Position numbers and translations under genes: made by a program
Shown: positions 54,638 through 64,000 of the stretch, one piece after another
Layout of the letters: each line of letters opens with the position of its first letter
How positions within the stretch are numbered: the first letter of the stretch is position 1
Origin: Rhipidocladum racemiflorum
Taxonomy: Eukaryota; Streptophyta; Magnoliopsida; Poales; Poaceae
Assembly: GCA_036346355.1 (NCBI GenBank)
Contig: CM070584.1
Location: 49,063,097 to 49,127,096 of the forward strand
Direction of reading: 5' to 3'
DNA length: 64,000 bases
Notes under the pieces: model-generated
Databases searched by the model: none
Told to the model about the DNA's origin: nothing
Seen by the model: only the letters and a program-made list of their open reading frames with translations

Positions 54638-56019
54638 TTACTCTTCACATATCCTATTTGTACTTGTGCAACACAAGTGCATTATCTTCATAGATAATAG
54701 TGGGGTTTGTTCCATGTTCGGACCACATGACTTACGGATGTGGTGAACCATTCTTCGAAGCCATGCACATTCCCGAGAGGCTTCATACAATGCAATGATT
54801 TCTGAGTGGTTAGTCGACGTCGAGACAAGAGTCTGCTTAGACGACTTCCAAGAAATTGTTGTTCCACCGCAAAGGAAAACATACCCAGTTTGTGACTTGC
54901 CAGTATGCGGGTCTGATAGGTACCCAACATCGGCGTAGCCAACTAAATTCAATTCATTGTTTCTTCTGTAAAACAAGCCGAGCTCTTTGCTTCCTTGAAG
55001 GTAACGGAAGATGTCCTTCACCCCTTTCCAATGCCTTTTGGTGGGTTCTCAGACTGCATCTGCGCTAGCAAATTCACGGCGAACGCAATGTCCGGCCTAG
55101 TGCTATTCGCAAGGTACATGAGCGCTCCAATTGCACTCAAGTATGGGAATTCCGCTCCCAGGACTTCCTCCCCCTCTTCTTTAGGCCTGTACGGGTCTAG
55201 GTCTGCTTGGAGTGACCTTCCGACCGTTGGGGTCTTTGCGGGGTATGCCTTTCCAAAACCAAATTTCTCCAACACTTTCTGCGTGTAGGAAGATTGGTGT
55301 ACCAAGATTCCGCCTTGGACATGTTCAAGCTGCAAGCCTAAACAGAACTTGGTTTTACCCAAGTCTTTCATTTCAAACTCAGATTTCAAGTATGTGCATG
55401 CTTCTTCAATTTCTTCATCCGTCCCAATGATGTTCAAGTCATCTACATAGACGGAGATTATACAAAATCCATTCGGGGATCGTTGTATAAACACACATGG
55501 ACAATCTTTGCTGTTCGTGTAGCCTTTCTTGCAAAGAAAGTCACTTAAGCGATTGTACCACATTCTTCCCGATCGCTCAAATTTCATACAGTTGATTTCT
55601 CCAATTTCACCTTTGTATAGGTTTCTGTTTGCTCTGTCTTGGTTCGGGATAGGGATACCTTAGGTACTTTCATATAAATCTCCGAATCCAAGTTTCCATA
55701 CAAATATCTTTGTGACAACATCCATGAGCTTCATTTTCAACTTCTAGTTGACTGCCATTGAGATCAAGTATCTAAAGGTAATTCCGCCCATGACCGGAGA
55801 ATAGGTTTCTTCATAATCAACCCTAGGACGTTGAGTGAAACCTTGAACAACAAGCCTTGCAATGGTTGTTGCTCTTTTCATAGATTCTCCTATTATTACA
55901 AAATTTATGGCCATTTCGTCATGGTGTGCTTCATGCACTTCTACTTGCTCTTCATTGCTATTTCCCATTCCAGGAGCAAGTTCCTTTAGTTTTTCCTCCG
56001 CCAATGTGTGCGCACACAT
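54638..56019 (-). pseudogene. Copia 2 reverse transcriptase and RNase H fragments
   Basis: The reverse transcriptase N-terminal part (ARLVVQGFTQRPRVDYEETY, near 55800) is separated by stops from the part with the catalytic YVDDLNIIG (near 55440) and DLGKTKFCLGLQLEHVQGGI. RNase H (LVGYADVGYLSDPHTGKSQT) follows in another frame at 54638-55021 with GYVFLCGGTTISWKSSKQ. One RNase H Asp appears changed (YADVGY where YADAGY is usual). At least three frame breaks. Confidence 0.88.
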
Positions 56020-56255
56020 TATTTCCGGCGGCTTCTTCCAATGGAAGATTCAAATATGGAATTGCCTTTTCCACAGGCTTCTTTCCAGTGCCAGGTCTCA
56101 ACTGGCTCCCCTTCTTGCTTTGGGGCATTTTTGTGATTGGCTATGGTAAGTCCTCTTGCCCATTTTTCCCCAGACGTCTCCGGGTTCTTTGGGTTTGAGA
56201 AGCCAGATTTCCTGTTCTTTTTCTTTGAGGCCTCTGAACAGGATGAGGGATACCT

Positions 56256-57467
56256 TCAGCTTTCTTTGGTATTTCCACCCTCTGGTGCATTTCTTGCTGG
56301 TACATGCGACTTAACCACGCTCTTCAGATCACAAAAATGATCAGGCAGTTCATTTGCTAAATTCTGCAAATCAATTATCTTCTGGACTTCTTGATTTGCT
56401 TCATTAGTGCGAGGGTCATGCGCGGGGATCCCAGTGGAATGCCATATTATTTCCCGGCATTTTTCATCCAATGGTTCATTTCCTCCCCCTAATGACGGGA
56501 AAACGATCCTCGTCAAAGATGCAATCGACCGAATCAGTGTATTCAAATCCCCAAATATGGGTTCCAAATACACAGTTATGGATGCACTTTCATAACCAAT
56601 GTATATCGGACTTGCGGAGAGGACCCTTTCGCTTCTTTGTGGGGTGGTATAGGTACATATACCATACATTCAATTCTTGAGTTGACCCAATGCACTAGTT
56701 TGCATGGTTGAATGGATGTTGTAGGCCGATGTTCTATAATTGATGAGTCTTCTCTTGCATACAGATTTGCGTGTCCCCAACAATTGTTGGACAAGTTCTG
56801 ACTCTGCAAGAGCGGTCCGGCAATGAACTTAATCCTCTTTATTAGTGCTTCACTAGCCCATTTTGCGTATGGACGTGCGGTGCAGTGCTCAACATGATTA
56901 TTCCGTTCTTTGTGCAATAATCATCAAATGCCTTGGAAGTGAATTCACCGGCATTGTCCATTCGAATGGACTTCACGCGATGATCGTGAAAAGCATTCTT
57001 AATTCGATGATCTGCGAGATCAGCTTTGCGAATGCATGATTCCTTGTTGACAACAAACATGTATGTGACCATTTCCGTGAAGCATCAATGAGCACCATAA
57101 AGGATCGAAACGGCCCTAACAATGGCTGAATCGGTCCGCAAATATCCCCCTGAATGCGTTCCAGGAATGCAGGGATTTCATGTTGCACTTTCATAACAGA
57201 GGGTCTAGTTATTACTTTCCCGGTGGCACATGCATGGCACACAAAATCTTCGTGATTCGAGAAATTCTTAACATTAATGCCATGACCTTGTGAGTTGTTA
57301 ACTATATTTCTCATCAATCTAAGACCAGGATGACCTAATCTACAATGCCATAAAGCAAATAATTCAGAGCTTCTAAAGACAGTCTTCAAAGAAGTATACA
57401 CTGCGTGTGCATTGATTTTCGTGTAGTATAGCCCAGATTCATACGAGGGATATTTTTCTAATACCAT
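56256..57467 (-). pseudogene. Copia 2 integrase fragments
   Basis: The zinc site LWHCRLGHPGLRLMRNIV..CHAC near 57330 is followed by the core ERIQGDICGPIQP (first Asp) and FMVLIDASRKWSHTCLLSTR. Then SIRMDNAGEFTSKAFDDYC (second Asp, Glu-containing region) and TQNGLVKH follow in another frame. The C-terminal part lies at 56256-56669. Catalytic motifs are recognisable but frames are broken. Confidence 0.87.
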
Positions 57468-57518
57468 TTTTCATACTCCGCGTGCTTCATAATGCACAAA
57501 TGCTATTTGCCATTTTCT

Positions 57519-57788
57519 TCATTGGTTTCTACGTGAAACCCATTGGCGCGGATATCCTTGAAACTTTAAGAGAGTGCGGGTTGATTCAGGGTACAAGAGG
57601 GCTTCTTCAATTACCAAAGTTGTACCCATTGGCAATATAATTGTGGCTCTTCCTGAGCCTATTATATGCGTATCGCTTCCTGCGATTGTCGTAATCCTTC
57701 CAGCGTTCTTCGTGATCATCTGGAAGTATTTCGACTCTCTTAAGATGGTATTTGTTGTGCCACTATCAACAATGCATATTTCCTCCAT
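57519..57788 (-). pseudogene. Copia 2 protease fragment
   Basis: The active-site IVDSGTTNTILR is present near the start and the flap-like GRATIILPMGTTLVIEEALL follows. The frame shifts at the C-terminal end. Confidence 0.85.
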
Positions 57789-58106
57789 TGGGCGCTACAC
57801 GATTTCTAGATGAAAAGAAAAATAATTCTAATCATATAGTGGCAAAGTGATTCAAATATTGCTTACAAATAAAGAATAATTTAATAAAGAATAAATTGCA
57901 ATTCGATTCATGAGAAAAGAAAATGTATGCTCTTCGAGAGCTTACAATTCATTACTCAAAATTCATTAACAACCACTGTTCTATAGCCTGCAAACTTCAG
58001 GCGAACCCAATCTTGCTGTGCTTGGAGCAAGATGGTGGGCTTGAGTTTCTCGAGCTATACGAGCGCGATCAGTAACTCAGGTGTACTCACCTCGACCATG
58101 TATTCA

Positions 58107-58295
58107 TTATTCATAGTGGTGAAAAAGTGATACCTGGGAGTACAAAATTTGATCGTTTTGCTCGGCAATAGTTTGCGTGTCCTTCGAGGACCCTAAGCCG
58201 GTGGCGACTTGGAGCTTCTTGCTTGCAAGTATGATCTTCAAACCTGATGCCCATGTGAGATAGTTACGACCTTCTGGTCGATTCTTCAAACTCAC
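58107..58295 (-). pseudogene. Copia 2 gag remnant
   Basis: Only the gag N-terminus survives: KNRPEGRNYLTWASGLKIIL and a short continuation. It is separated by about 300 bp from the protease, where a full gag core and zinc knuckle (several hundred codons) would be expected. Confidence 0.75.
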
Positions 58296-60130
58296 ATTTA
58301 ATAATGCGGTATTTGCATATTCAAAAGATTCTTTTCATTAGATTACTTCGTGTAATTTAATAGGGAGTGGTTGCAAGATTCATAATTGCATAATTAAATT
58401 CTCATGAATTTCCATTAAACTAAAATAAAGCAATAATTTCAAGATTCATAAATACAAGATTCATAGATCACGAGATTCATAAGTGCGAGATTCATATATA
58501 CACAGATTCATAAATATTCAGAATAAACAATAATTGCACAATTCATAAATTCATAAATGCGGAAATAAATTCTCAGAAATTTCCGAATTTAGTATTTGGC
58601 AATTTTACATTAATTATCTGACAATTTTCCAAAGATCACTTGATAATGTAAAATAAATTGCAACATGAATTAAACATGGCATAAGTCTAATTACAACTTA
58701 TATAATTCTTGTTGGTGGGAGCGAAAGCAGTAACGAATATCTCAGTCAATTCGACTCTTGGCCAGTCAACTCGCCCCTAGGGCTCACATGAGGGAGGGAG
58801 CACTTCCCGTTTCCGGGTGCCAATTAAAGAACCAAGCCTCATGTGTGTTTTCCTAGACACCAATTGTCTCATATCTGTTTATTCATTACCAAAATCAAAT
58901 CCCAACCACACAGGTTCTCATTTTATGCCATGTGTAATATTCTGGAATTTTCCTAGCACTTTTCATAATTTCTGCTAATTTCCAAGCAATTTTCAGAATT
59001 ACTTTGCAACAGGAAATTGAATTTTAGCAAATATCAACATGACATAATGTTGAGGAAGATAAAACCAGATAAATATAAGTACCATATTCATGGTATGAAC
59101 AAAAACATATGAAGCAATAACAGCAAAAAACATGAAAATGTTCATAAATTATTCATAAATGCTGCAAGATAATGCTAGAAAATTAAAACCAGATCCAAAT
59201 AATTTCTGAAATTTTCTAGTAATTTTTCATAATTTTCTATCCTTTTTAATCAATTTTCCAAATTACTTTTCATTTTCGGAAAAGAAACTAAAAGAAAAGA
59301 AAGTAAATTCAGGGGAGGGCAAGGGGGTAAAATCCCCTTCCCTCCCTGTGCGCCATATGGCTACTGAACGGGATTTGAGCAGGACTTCAAGTCCAAGTCC
59401 AATTGAATATACATGTTAGCTCCTCGTGCGTGTTCAGTTCTTAAACTGGATTTAATCCGATTCTTTGACATGTGACGGGTCCGAGCGCAATGAAGCTGGT
59501 CGGTCCGTGGGGAGGGGCCCGGTGCCTTGGCCGGCGAGCCAGCGGGCGTGGCGGCACGACTGCTTGAGGCAGTCTTTGAGGCGTGGCGGGAGCACGGCTT
59601 CATCTTGCGGCGGTAGCGGCGCATATTCTCTCGAGGGTGATGCACTTGTGTAGATGGATGTCTTGTAGATTGTATTATCTTCTTGATTGTCTTTGTAACT
59701 TCATGTTACGAACAGTAAAAATCATCTACATATTGTAGCTTCGTGCTACATAGATTAGATGCAAAAAGATATACGCGAACGATTAGATTCAATCCACGTA
59801 TTCTCACTTTTCAATCTAGTTCACAAACGGCAGATTAGAGCAAACAATCTCCGTTCTCTAACAATAGATTAGATCTATGCATCTAGCGAAACAATCTGCA
59901 AGATTTTTCGACTTACGTTCTTGATGCCGTAAGTGTTGGCTATCGCGTAGGATAGAGTCGCGTAGGACTTTTTTTTTTCGGCAATCCGAGTGGATGCCGG
60001 CGTGGTGACGAGTTGATTGCAGATCGGATCGGGCGATCAATCGCCGGTAGTAGTCGTTGTCGACGATCCTTCACTTCTTGTCTTTTTCTCACCTTTCAAT
60101 CTTTCTCCGGTAGAGCTTACGTCGATAACG
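58296..60130 (-). other. Copia 2 5' leader
   Basis: A 1.8 kb AT-rich untranslated region between the 5' LTR and gag, with no coding domain. It contains the short GATTCATA repeat at 58441-58519 and a GC-rich patch at 59465-59640. Confidence 0.7.
58441..58519. repeat. short tandem repeat AGATTCATA, 15-17 bp units
   Basis: Five consecutive units start AGATTCATA and differ in the following 6-8 bases. It lies in the Copia 2 leader. Confidence 0.8.
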
Positions 60131-60350
60131 TGTTAGACAACCTCGCTATCGAATAGTCCGGGGTTGCCTAATAGATCTCAAGTGGAGAATAGACAGGGAG
60201 AAAGAGAGACACAATATGAGGAGGAACCAGGCCTGCTTTATTATTCTGTATGCTTCTCTATACAAAGGGGTAGCCCCTGCCTCCTATATATAGCGGTTCT
60301 GCTAGAGATAAGGTAGAGTCCATATAGGATACGTAATCAGTTTCCTAACA
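60131..60350 (-). repeat. Copia element 2, 5' LTR
   Basis: Identical to 53953-54172 over all 220 bases, TG..CA borders on both. Confidence 0.96.
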
Positions 60351-60355
60351 GCGGT

Positions 60356-60691
60356 GCGGCGTTCGGATCTCGGGCGGGTGCGATTTGCGGGTGAAATCGC
60401 GTTTGTTTTTGCGGGGTTTTGCCCGTCTTTCCCTTCCGCTACGCTCGGCTGAATAAAGGCAGAGGGGGAGACGAGAGGGGTGGACTGGAATGCATCGGTC
60501 ATGGAGCAGGCAGGCGTGATGTGTGGATACGCCATCTGCCGAGCCACGCTATGCGCGTCTGCCGTGCCGGCCATGCAAGTCTTCTTCGTGAGACGTGGCC
60601 ACCGATGCATTTCTTTTTGGTATCCATGGCACGGCACGATTGATCGGGTTAGTTTGGACCTCACGGTTAATAACGATAAGTGATACTAACA
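60356..60691 (-). promoter_or_regulatory. displaced original upstream region of the RING gene
   Basis: This GC-rich segment continues the sequence that lay beside 53947 before the Copia insertion, as shown by the shared GCGGT. It is therefore the former 5' region or promoter of the RING gene, now 6.4 kb further away, and it ends where the Gypsy LTR begins. No specific box was identified. Confidence 0.55.
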
Positions 60692-61741
60692 TGTAACAGG
60701 GTCAAGAGGGTGTGAACGTGGCAAGTACAGTGGCACACGGCTGGGCACAACTGAAACAACCTCAAATTCAAAACGAATTTGTTCGATTTTGTTGGAATTT
60801 GCTTTTTGGAAATTGGAAATCTGAGTTTGAATTTCCTACCGTGTTTGGGCCAAATCCCTTGCTTCGTGGGCCTCCCGGCCCATCTCCTTCCTGTCCAACC
60901 TGCTCCCGCCGGCCTGCCTCCGGCCCGGCCCAGCTACGCCGGCCGCCTGAGGCCGTGTGGCCTCCGCCTCGCCTCCGGCGCCGTGCCGCTGTAGCCGCTC
61001 GGCTGTCGCCGCCGCGTCGCTCTCAGCGCCGCCCGCCGCCTCGCTTCCGTCGCTGACCGCGCAGCTCCAGCGCTGCTGTCGCCGCCGCCGCCCGCCTCGC
61101 GCCCTGCCTCCGCCTCGCCTCGCCCTCGCCCTATAAAACCCCACCTCCCCTCGCTCTCAACTCGCGCCCCTCGCCTTGAGGTGAGCTTCCTCCTCCCTCC
61201 CTCCTCAGTTTCGCCGCTCGTGGCCAGCGGCCGCGAGCAGCCCCTCGCCGCCCTGTTCCTGCCTAACCCCTCGCGCGCGTGCCCACTAACAGCGGGCCCG
61301 CTCGTCGGCCCCTTCGGCCTGCCGTGCTCGCCCCCTCCTCCTCGCTCGCGCCAGTCTTTGGCCGAGCCCAGCCGACTCCGCGCAAGACGCTTCGCCGTGG
61401 GCGTGGCCCGATGGCGTCGGTTCGGCCGTTCGGCCGGAATAAAATGATTTTCGGTTTTTAATTTAATTATTAATTTAGAAAATTGCTTTTAAATCCAAAA
61501 ATAGCCCTAAAATCCGTAAAAATCCGGAAAAGCCCGAGCTCCACCAAATACTTTTCACGAACCGTTTAGATCCCCTGAGTCCAGAAATGCTGTCCGTTCC
61601 CAAATCCGAAACTCATAAAATCTCCAAATCCCAGTTTTGCCCTCCGTTCTCTTAGGCTCGATTCCGGTTTTCCGTTTGATTTAGTTTCCTTTTGATTTGT
61701 TGTTTTGTCGTTTATTTATGTTGGTTGTCTTTTCGCGCTAG

Positions 61742-61896
61742 ACTCGACCGTTGAGACGCCAGTGGAGCCGGAGCAGTCCCTGGAGTCGGAGCAGTTCCCG
61801 GAGCAGACGTCGGACCAGACGGGAGCACAGTACGACTACTTCCTCGACGACTCATCCGATCCAGCTGCCGCGCAAGGCAAGCCGTACACCCTTTGA
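61742..61896 (+). other. acidic mini-ORF inside the Gypsy 2 LTR
   Basis: Following CGCGCTAG (acceptor-like) the frame reads about 50 residues, rich in Glu, Asp, Pro and Ser, ending YDYFLDDSSDPAAAQGKPYT and stop. The stop overlaps TTTGATCATGTTGATCC, matching the sequence after the mini-ORF of Gypsy 1. Probably an exon of an LTR-borne transcript. Confidence 0.5.
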
Positions 61897-63260
61897 TCAT
61901 GTTGATCCTATCATGCCATGCTATAGTAGTAATTATTTTATATCGCATTATTTACTGTATATTGATTAAATGAAATCCAGTATTTTAGAATGACATGACG
62001 CTTAGATAATACCGAATTGCTCATGGAACCTCCTTGAAATATTGGAACCCTATTAATCCTTTGGAACCCTAGTTAATTGCTTATTGCCATGAATAGATTA
62101 GACTATACTGCTTAGTTAGTTTAAAACCTGGATTTAAAGAAAATGCTGCCGAATCTCCGATTCGGATGTTTATAAAAGTGCTGCAGTCAGGGGGACAGTA
62201 TCGGATTAATCCCGGAGTGGATGAGATTCCGATCCCCGGCTGGTGATTAATGCCTTGGTTGGTCTGGTGGCCGGTACCGTGAGTACCGGAATGGGTTTGT
62301 GGATGAAGGCTTGGTCTTTGGCAAAAGTATAAGGTTAATAATCCCCTTGAGCAAAGTAAATAACTTAGTTCCCGCTCAACCACAGGTCGGATTGGTCGGT
62401 GGACCCGCATCCGATATGGCTCATTAAGTTAGTCATTCCTGAGATAATAACTGGACTGTCTTGGTGGCTACCATTCTCTGGAGAGAATGGGGACCAGCCT
62501 TCCGGCAGGAAGTGGACCGGAGGGTGGAACAGGAATGGTCCGAGTGACATTCTTGGTTCTCACAGCAGTAGACGCTAATGGGGACCCCGGGTCCAAGGTA
62601 GCGGTCTCTATCGGTAAACAACTAAAGGACAGGAATGATTAAACGCGAAAAGTGTCGTGATAATCTAAACTGGGCCACATGCATTTAAGTTGCATGAAAA
62701 CTCGAGATTGGCATAAAGGTTATAGATATCTTGTGGGTAAAGTTGAGCCGCTCTGCAGAGTTAATCTTAATTGTAATCGACACGCAGTACTTAGGTTAAG
62801 GAAGTTAAGTTGGAATCGGGGTTGATACCCGTAACTAAGCTCAAGTTACTGTTTTGGTATTTGTGAAGGAATTGGTTAAATGTTGTTAAACTTGTGAAAT
62901 TCAATTACTTATTTATTGGTTTGTGCTTCAAATGTAAAATGAATTGTGAAATAAAACTGCATCCAGATACTTAACCCTACTGCCATCCCTTGATTACCCC
63001 TACATATAGTATTCAGTGGTTCCGTACGACTTGTTGAGTACTCTGTACTCACCCTTGCAAAACCCCCGCCCTTTCAGAGTTTGAAGATGCTGGAGCCTAC
63101 CAGGAGGTCGTAGATGGCGATTTAGTCTGGTTTTAGGTCTTGTCTTCGCTCGGGCCCTGCCTGTGGTTTCCTTCTTTTGGTAGTGTAAGTCTAGAAGCTT
63201 GGATGCTTCCCTTGTAAAATCCGGTCGTTAGGCCGGCTATATTGAATAAAAAGTGTTGAA

Positions 63261-63572
63261 TTGGCTTCTGGCCAGGACTCTGCCCGTCGGGCAGTGAAGC
63301 ACCTGCGTCGTCTCTTCGCCGCTGATTTCGACGACGGTCGATTCCAGTTGATCCCCATGAGGGGGGATGCCCCCGGCACGGTGATCGTCTCTGTTCCAGA
63401 GGACAAGGCAGATCCGCGTGTCGATGAAGCTGCAGAACTTCTTGTCAACAAGGATTTCCTGTACACTACCCTTCTCATCGAGCGCGATGATCTTCAGCGA
63501 CAGCTAAGCAATGCCTGGATGGAGATCGACGAGCTTCGTGAAGAGATAGACCAGATGCAAATTTCAAGATGA
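63261..63572 (+). CDS. transposon-linked ORF with coiled-coil C-terminus
   Basis: The frame has no ATG at its start; GGCTTCTGGCCAG just before may be a splice acceptor, or translation could begin at the ATG at 63357. It encodes a compact basic start (SARRAVKHLRRLFAADF), VIVSVPEDKADPRVDEAAEL and a C-terminal heptad-like helix LIERDDLQRQLSNAWMEIDE. I know such frames only from grass Gypsy elements; their function is unknown to me. It ends at TGA 63570-63572, just before a second small frame. Confidence 0.5.
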   Translation: MASGQDSARRAVKHLRRLFAADFDDGRFQLIPMRGDAPGTVIVSVPEDKADPRVDEAAELLVNKDFLYTTLLIERDDLQRQLSNAWMEIDELREEIDQMQISR

Positions 63573-63584
63573 GCAGGAGAAGAG

Positions 63585-63686
63585 ATGTCCGTGGATGGTC
63601 CGCTTACCAGGATCGACTGGCCCATGGCAGAAGATGTGGAAGAAGATCCAGAGGAGCGCATCATCTACATCTCCGACGACGATTGA
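63585..63686 (+). CDS. 33-residue acidic ORF downstream of the coiled-coil ORF
   Basis: ATG at 63585 to TGA at 63686. The product starts MSVDGPLTRIDWPMAEDVEE and ends ERIIYISDDD. It probably formed the C-terminal end of the same protein as 63261-63572 before a frameshift, since the two are 12 bp apart in different frames. Confidence 0.45.
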   Translation: MSVDGPLTRIDWPMAEDVEEDPEERIIYISDDD

Positions 63687-64000
63687 AGACCCCAGTCTTA
63701 GAATAGGGCGTTAGTCCTAGAAGTTGGTTTTACCCTTTTGGAGTAGTCTTTTGTAATGTAAAATAGGTTGTTTCCTACCTTAGTATGACGGTATTGTAAA
63801 CAATCTATGCTATCAGTAAAATTAAGTTTCCTATCTCTGTATGTTGTTTGCCCTATTATCCTTATATCTTCGGCCTAATTCCACTAATTCTTTCCCATTT
63901 CGTCTCGCCTCTCACCTATTCTATCTCTCTGCACCCCTGCTCAATTCTTACTTATCTTCTGCTTTAACCAAAACCCTGCAGCAAGACCTAAAGATAATCA

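Larger units (their letters stand above)
53948..60355 (-). mobile_element. very young Copia LTR retrotransposon, defective coding region
   Basis: LTRs 53953-54172 and 60131-60350 are both 220 bp and identical at every position I compared. The duplication GCGGT flanks the element (53948-53952, 60351-60355). On the minus strand the order is LTR, leader, gag remnant, protease, integrase, reverse transcriptase, RNase H, polypurine tract, LTR, which is Copia. The internal frames are broken in many places and most of gag is absent. It sits in the 5' region of the RING gene. The primer region after the LTR reads CGTTATCGACG and not the usual TGGTATCAGAGC, as in some Copia lineages (Bianca is my guess). 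Confidence 0.96.
60692..64000 (+). mobile_element. Gypsy element 2, LTR-type region, continues past the window
   Basis: Starting TGTAACAGGGTC, the region has the architecture of long grass Gypsy LTRs: a GC-rich first part with TATAAAACCCC near 61132, an acidic mini-ORF at 61742-61896, CGTACGACTTGTTGAGTACT near 63025 (a word I know from such LTRs) and a TE-linked ORF at 63261. The motif TTGATCA..TTGATCC after the mini-ORF is shared with Gypsy element 1. No primer site, second LTR or gag is seen before the window ends, so the right border and exact family are unknown. Confidence 0.65.

Noticed and set aside
1..64000. CRISPR array, bacterial operon or phage system
   Set aside because: No regularly spaced short repeats with unique spacers, no ribosome binding sites or operon-like frames; everything fits a plant nuclear genome.

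Overview
The window is nuclear DNA from a grass (Poaceae; the exact genus cannot be read from the sequence). The reasons are introns with plant-type GT/AG borders, very GC-rich first exons, a GC-rich single-exon UDP-glucuronate 4-epimerase gene, a RIN4 gene, and a dense layer of grass-type transposons: Copia and Gypsy LTR elements and Tourist, Stowaway, hAT and Mutator MITEs. I see no bacterial, organellar or CRISPR features.

The layout from left to right is as follows. 1-4935: GC-rich repeat debris and three MITEs, one of which carries a nested SINE. 4936-11467: a complete but frameshifted Copia element on the minus strand, with 450-452 bp LTRs and TSD GAAAT. 12533-13990: the GAE gene (minus strand). 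14100-24160: gene-poor DNA packed with hAT MITEs, a 2.5 kb palindromic Mutator-like element, a second 2.2 kb Mutator-like element and a 361 bp perfect fold-back. 25843-26392: a RING (RNF4-like) terminal exon facing a small unassigned ORF. 26850-28340: degenerate repeats and LTR debris. 29220-31988: a RIN4 gene (minus strand) that I could assemble into four exons (235 aa). 32613-38805: a 3'-truncated Gypsy element on the plus strand, itself hit by a small MITE. 39194-42260: a six-exon SAM-domain gene on the plus strand with a Tourist MITE in intron 4. 43430-45139: a decayed intron-bearing copy of a UBA/PUB-domain gene. 45230-50500: MITEs, one nested inside another. 52995-53777: a single-exon RING E3 gene (minus strand). 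53948-60355: a very young Copia element with two 220 bp LTRs that are identical base for base, inserted 175 bp upstream of the RING gene start codon and in the same orientation. 60692-64000: the left part of a Gypsy element with a very long LTR-like region, running off the window.

The credible host genes are GAE (pectin precursor synthesis), RIN4 (membrane immune regulator), the SAM-domain protein and the RING protein. They are not an operon-like group; each has its own promoter. The most consequential arrangement is the young Copia element that separates the RING gene from its original promoter and puts a same-direction LTR promoter next to it. The most unusual DNA structures are the long palindromes at 18435-20977 and 23799-24159, which could give double-stranded RNA if transcribed. 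I found no wholly new protein system. The possibly under-described items are the shared acidic mini-exon in the LTRs of two different Gypsy families and the SINE-in-MITE and MITE-in-MITE nests.
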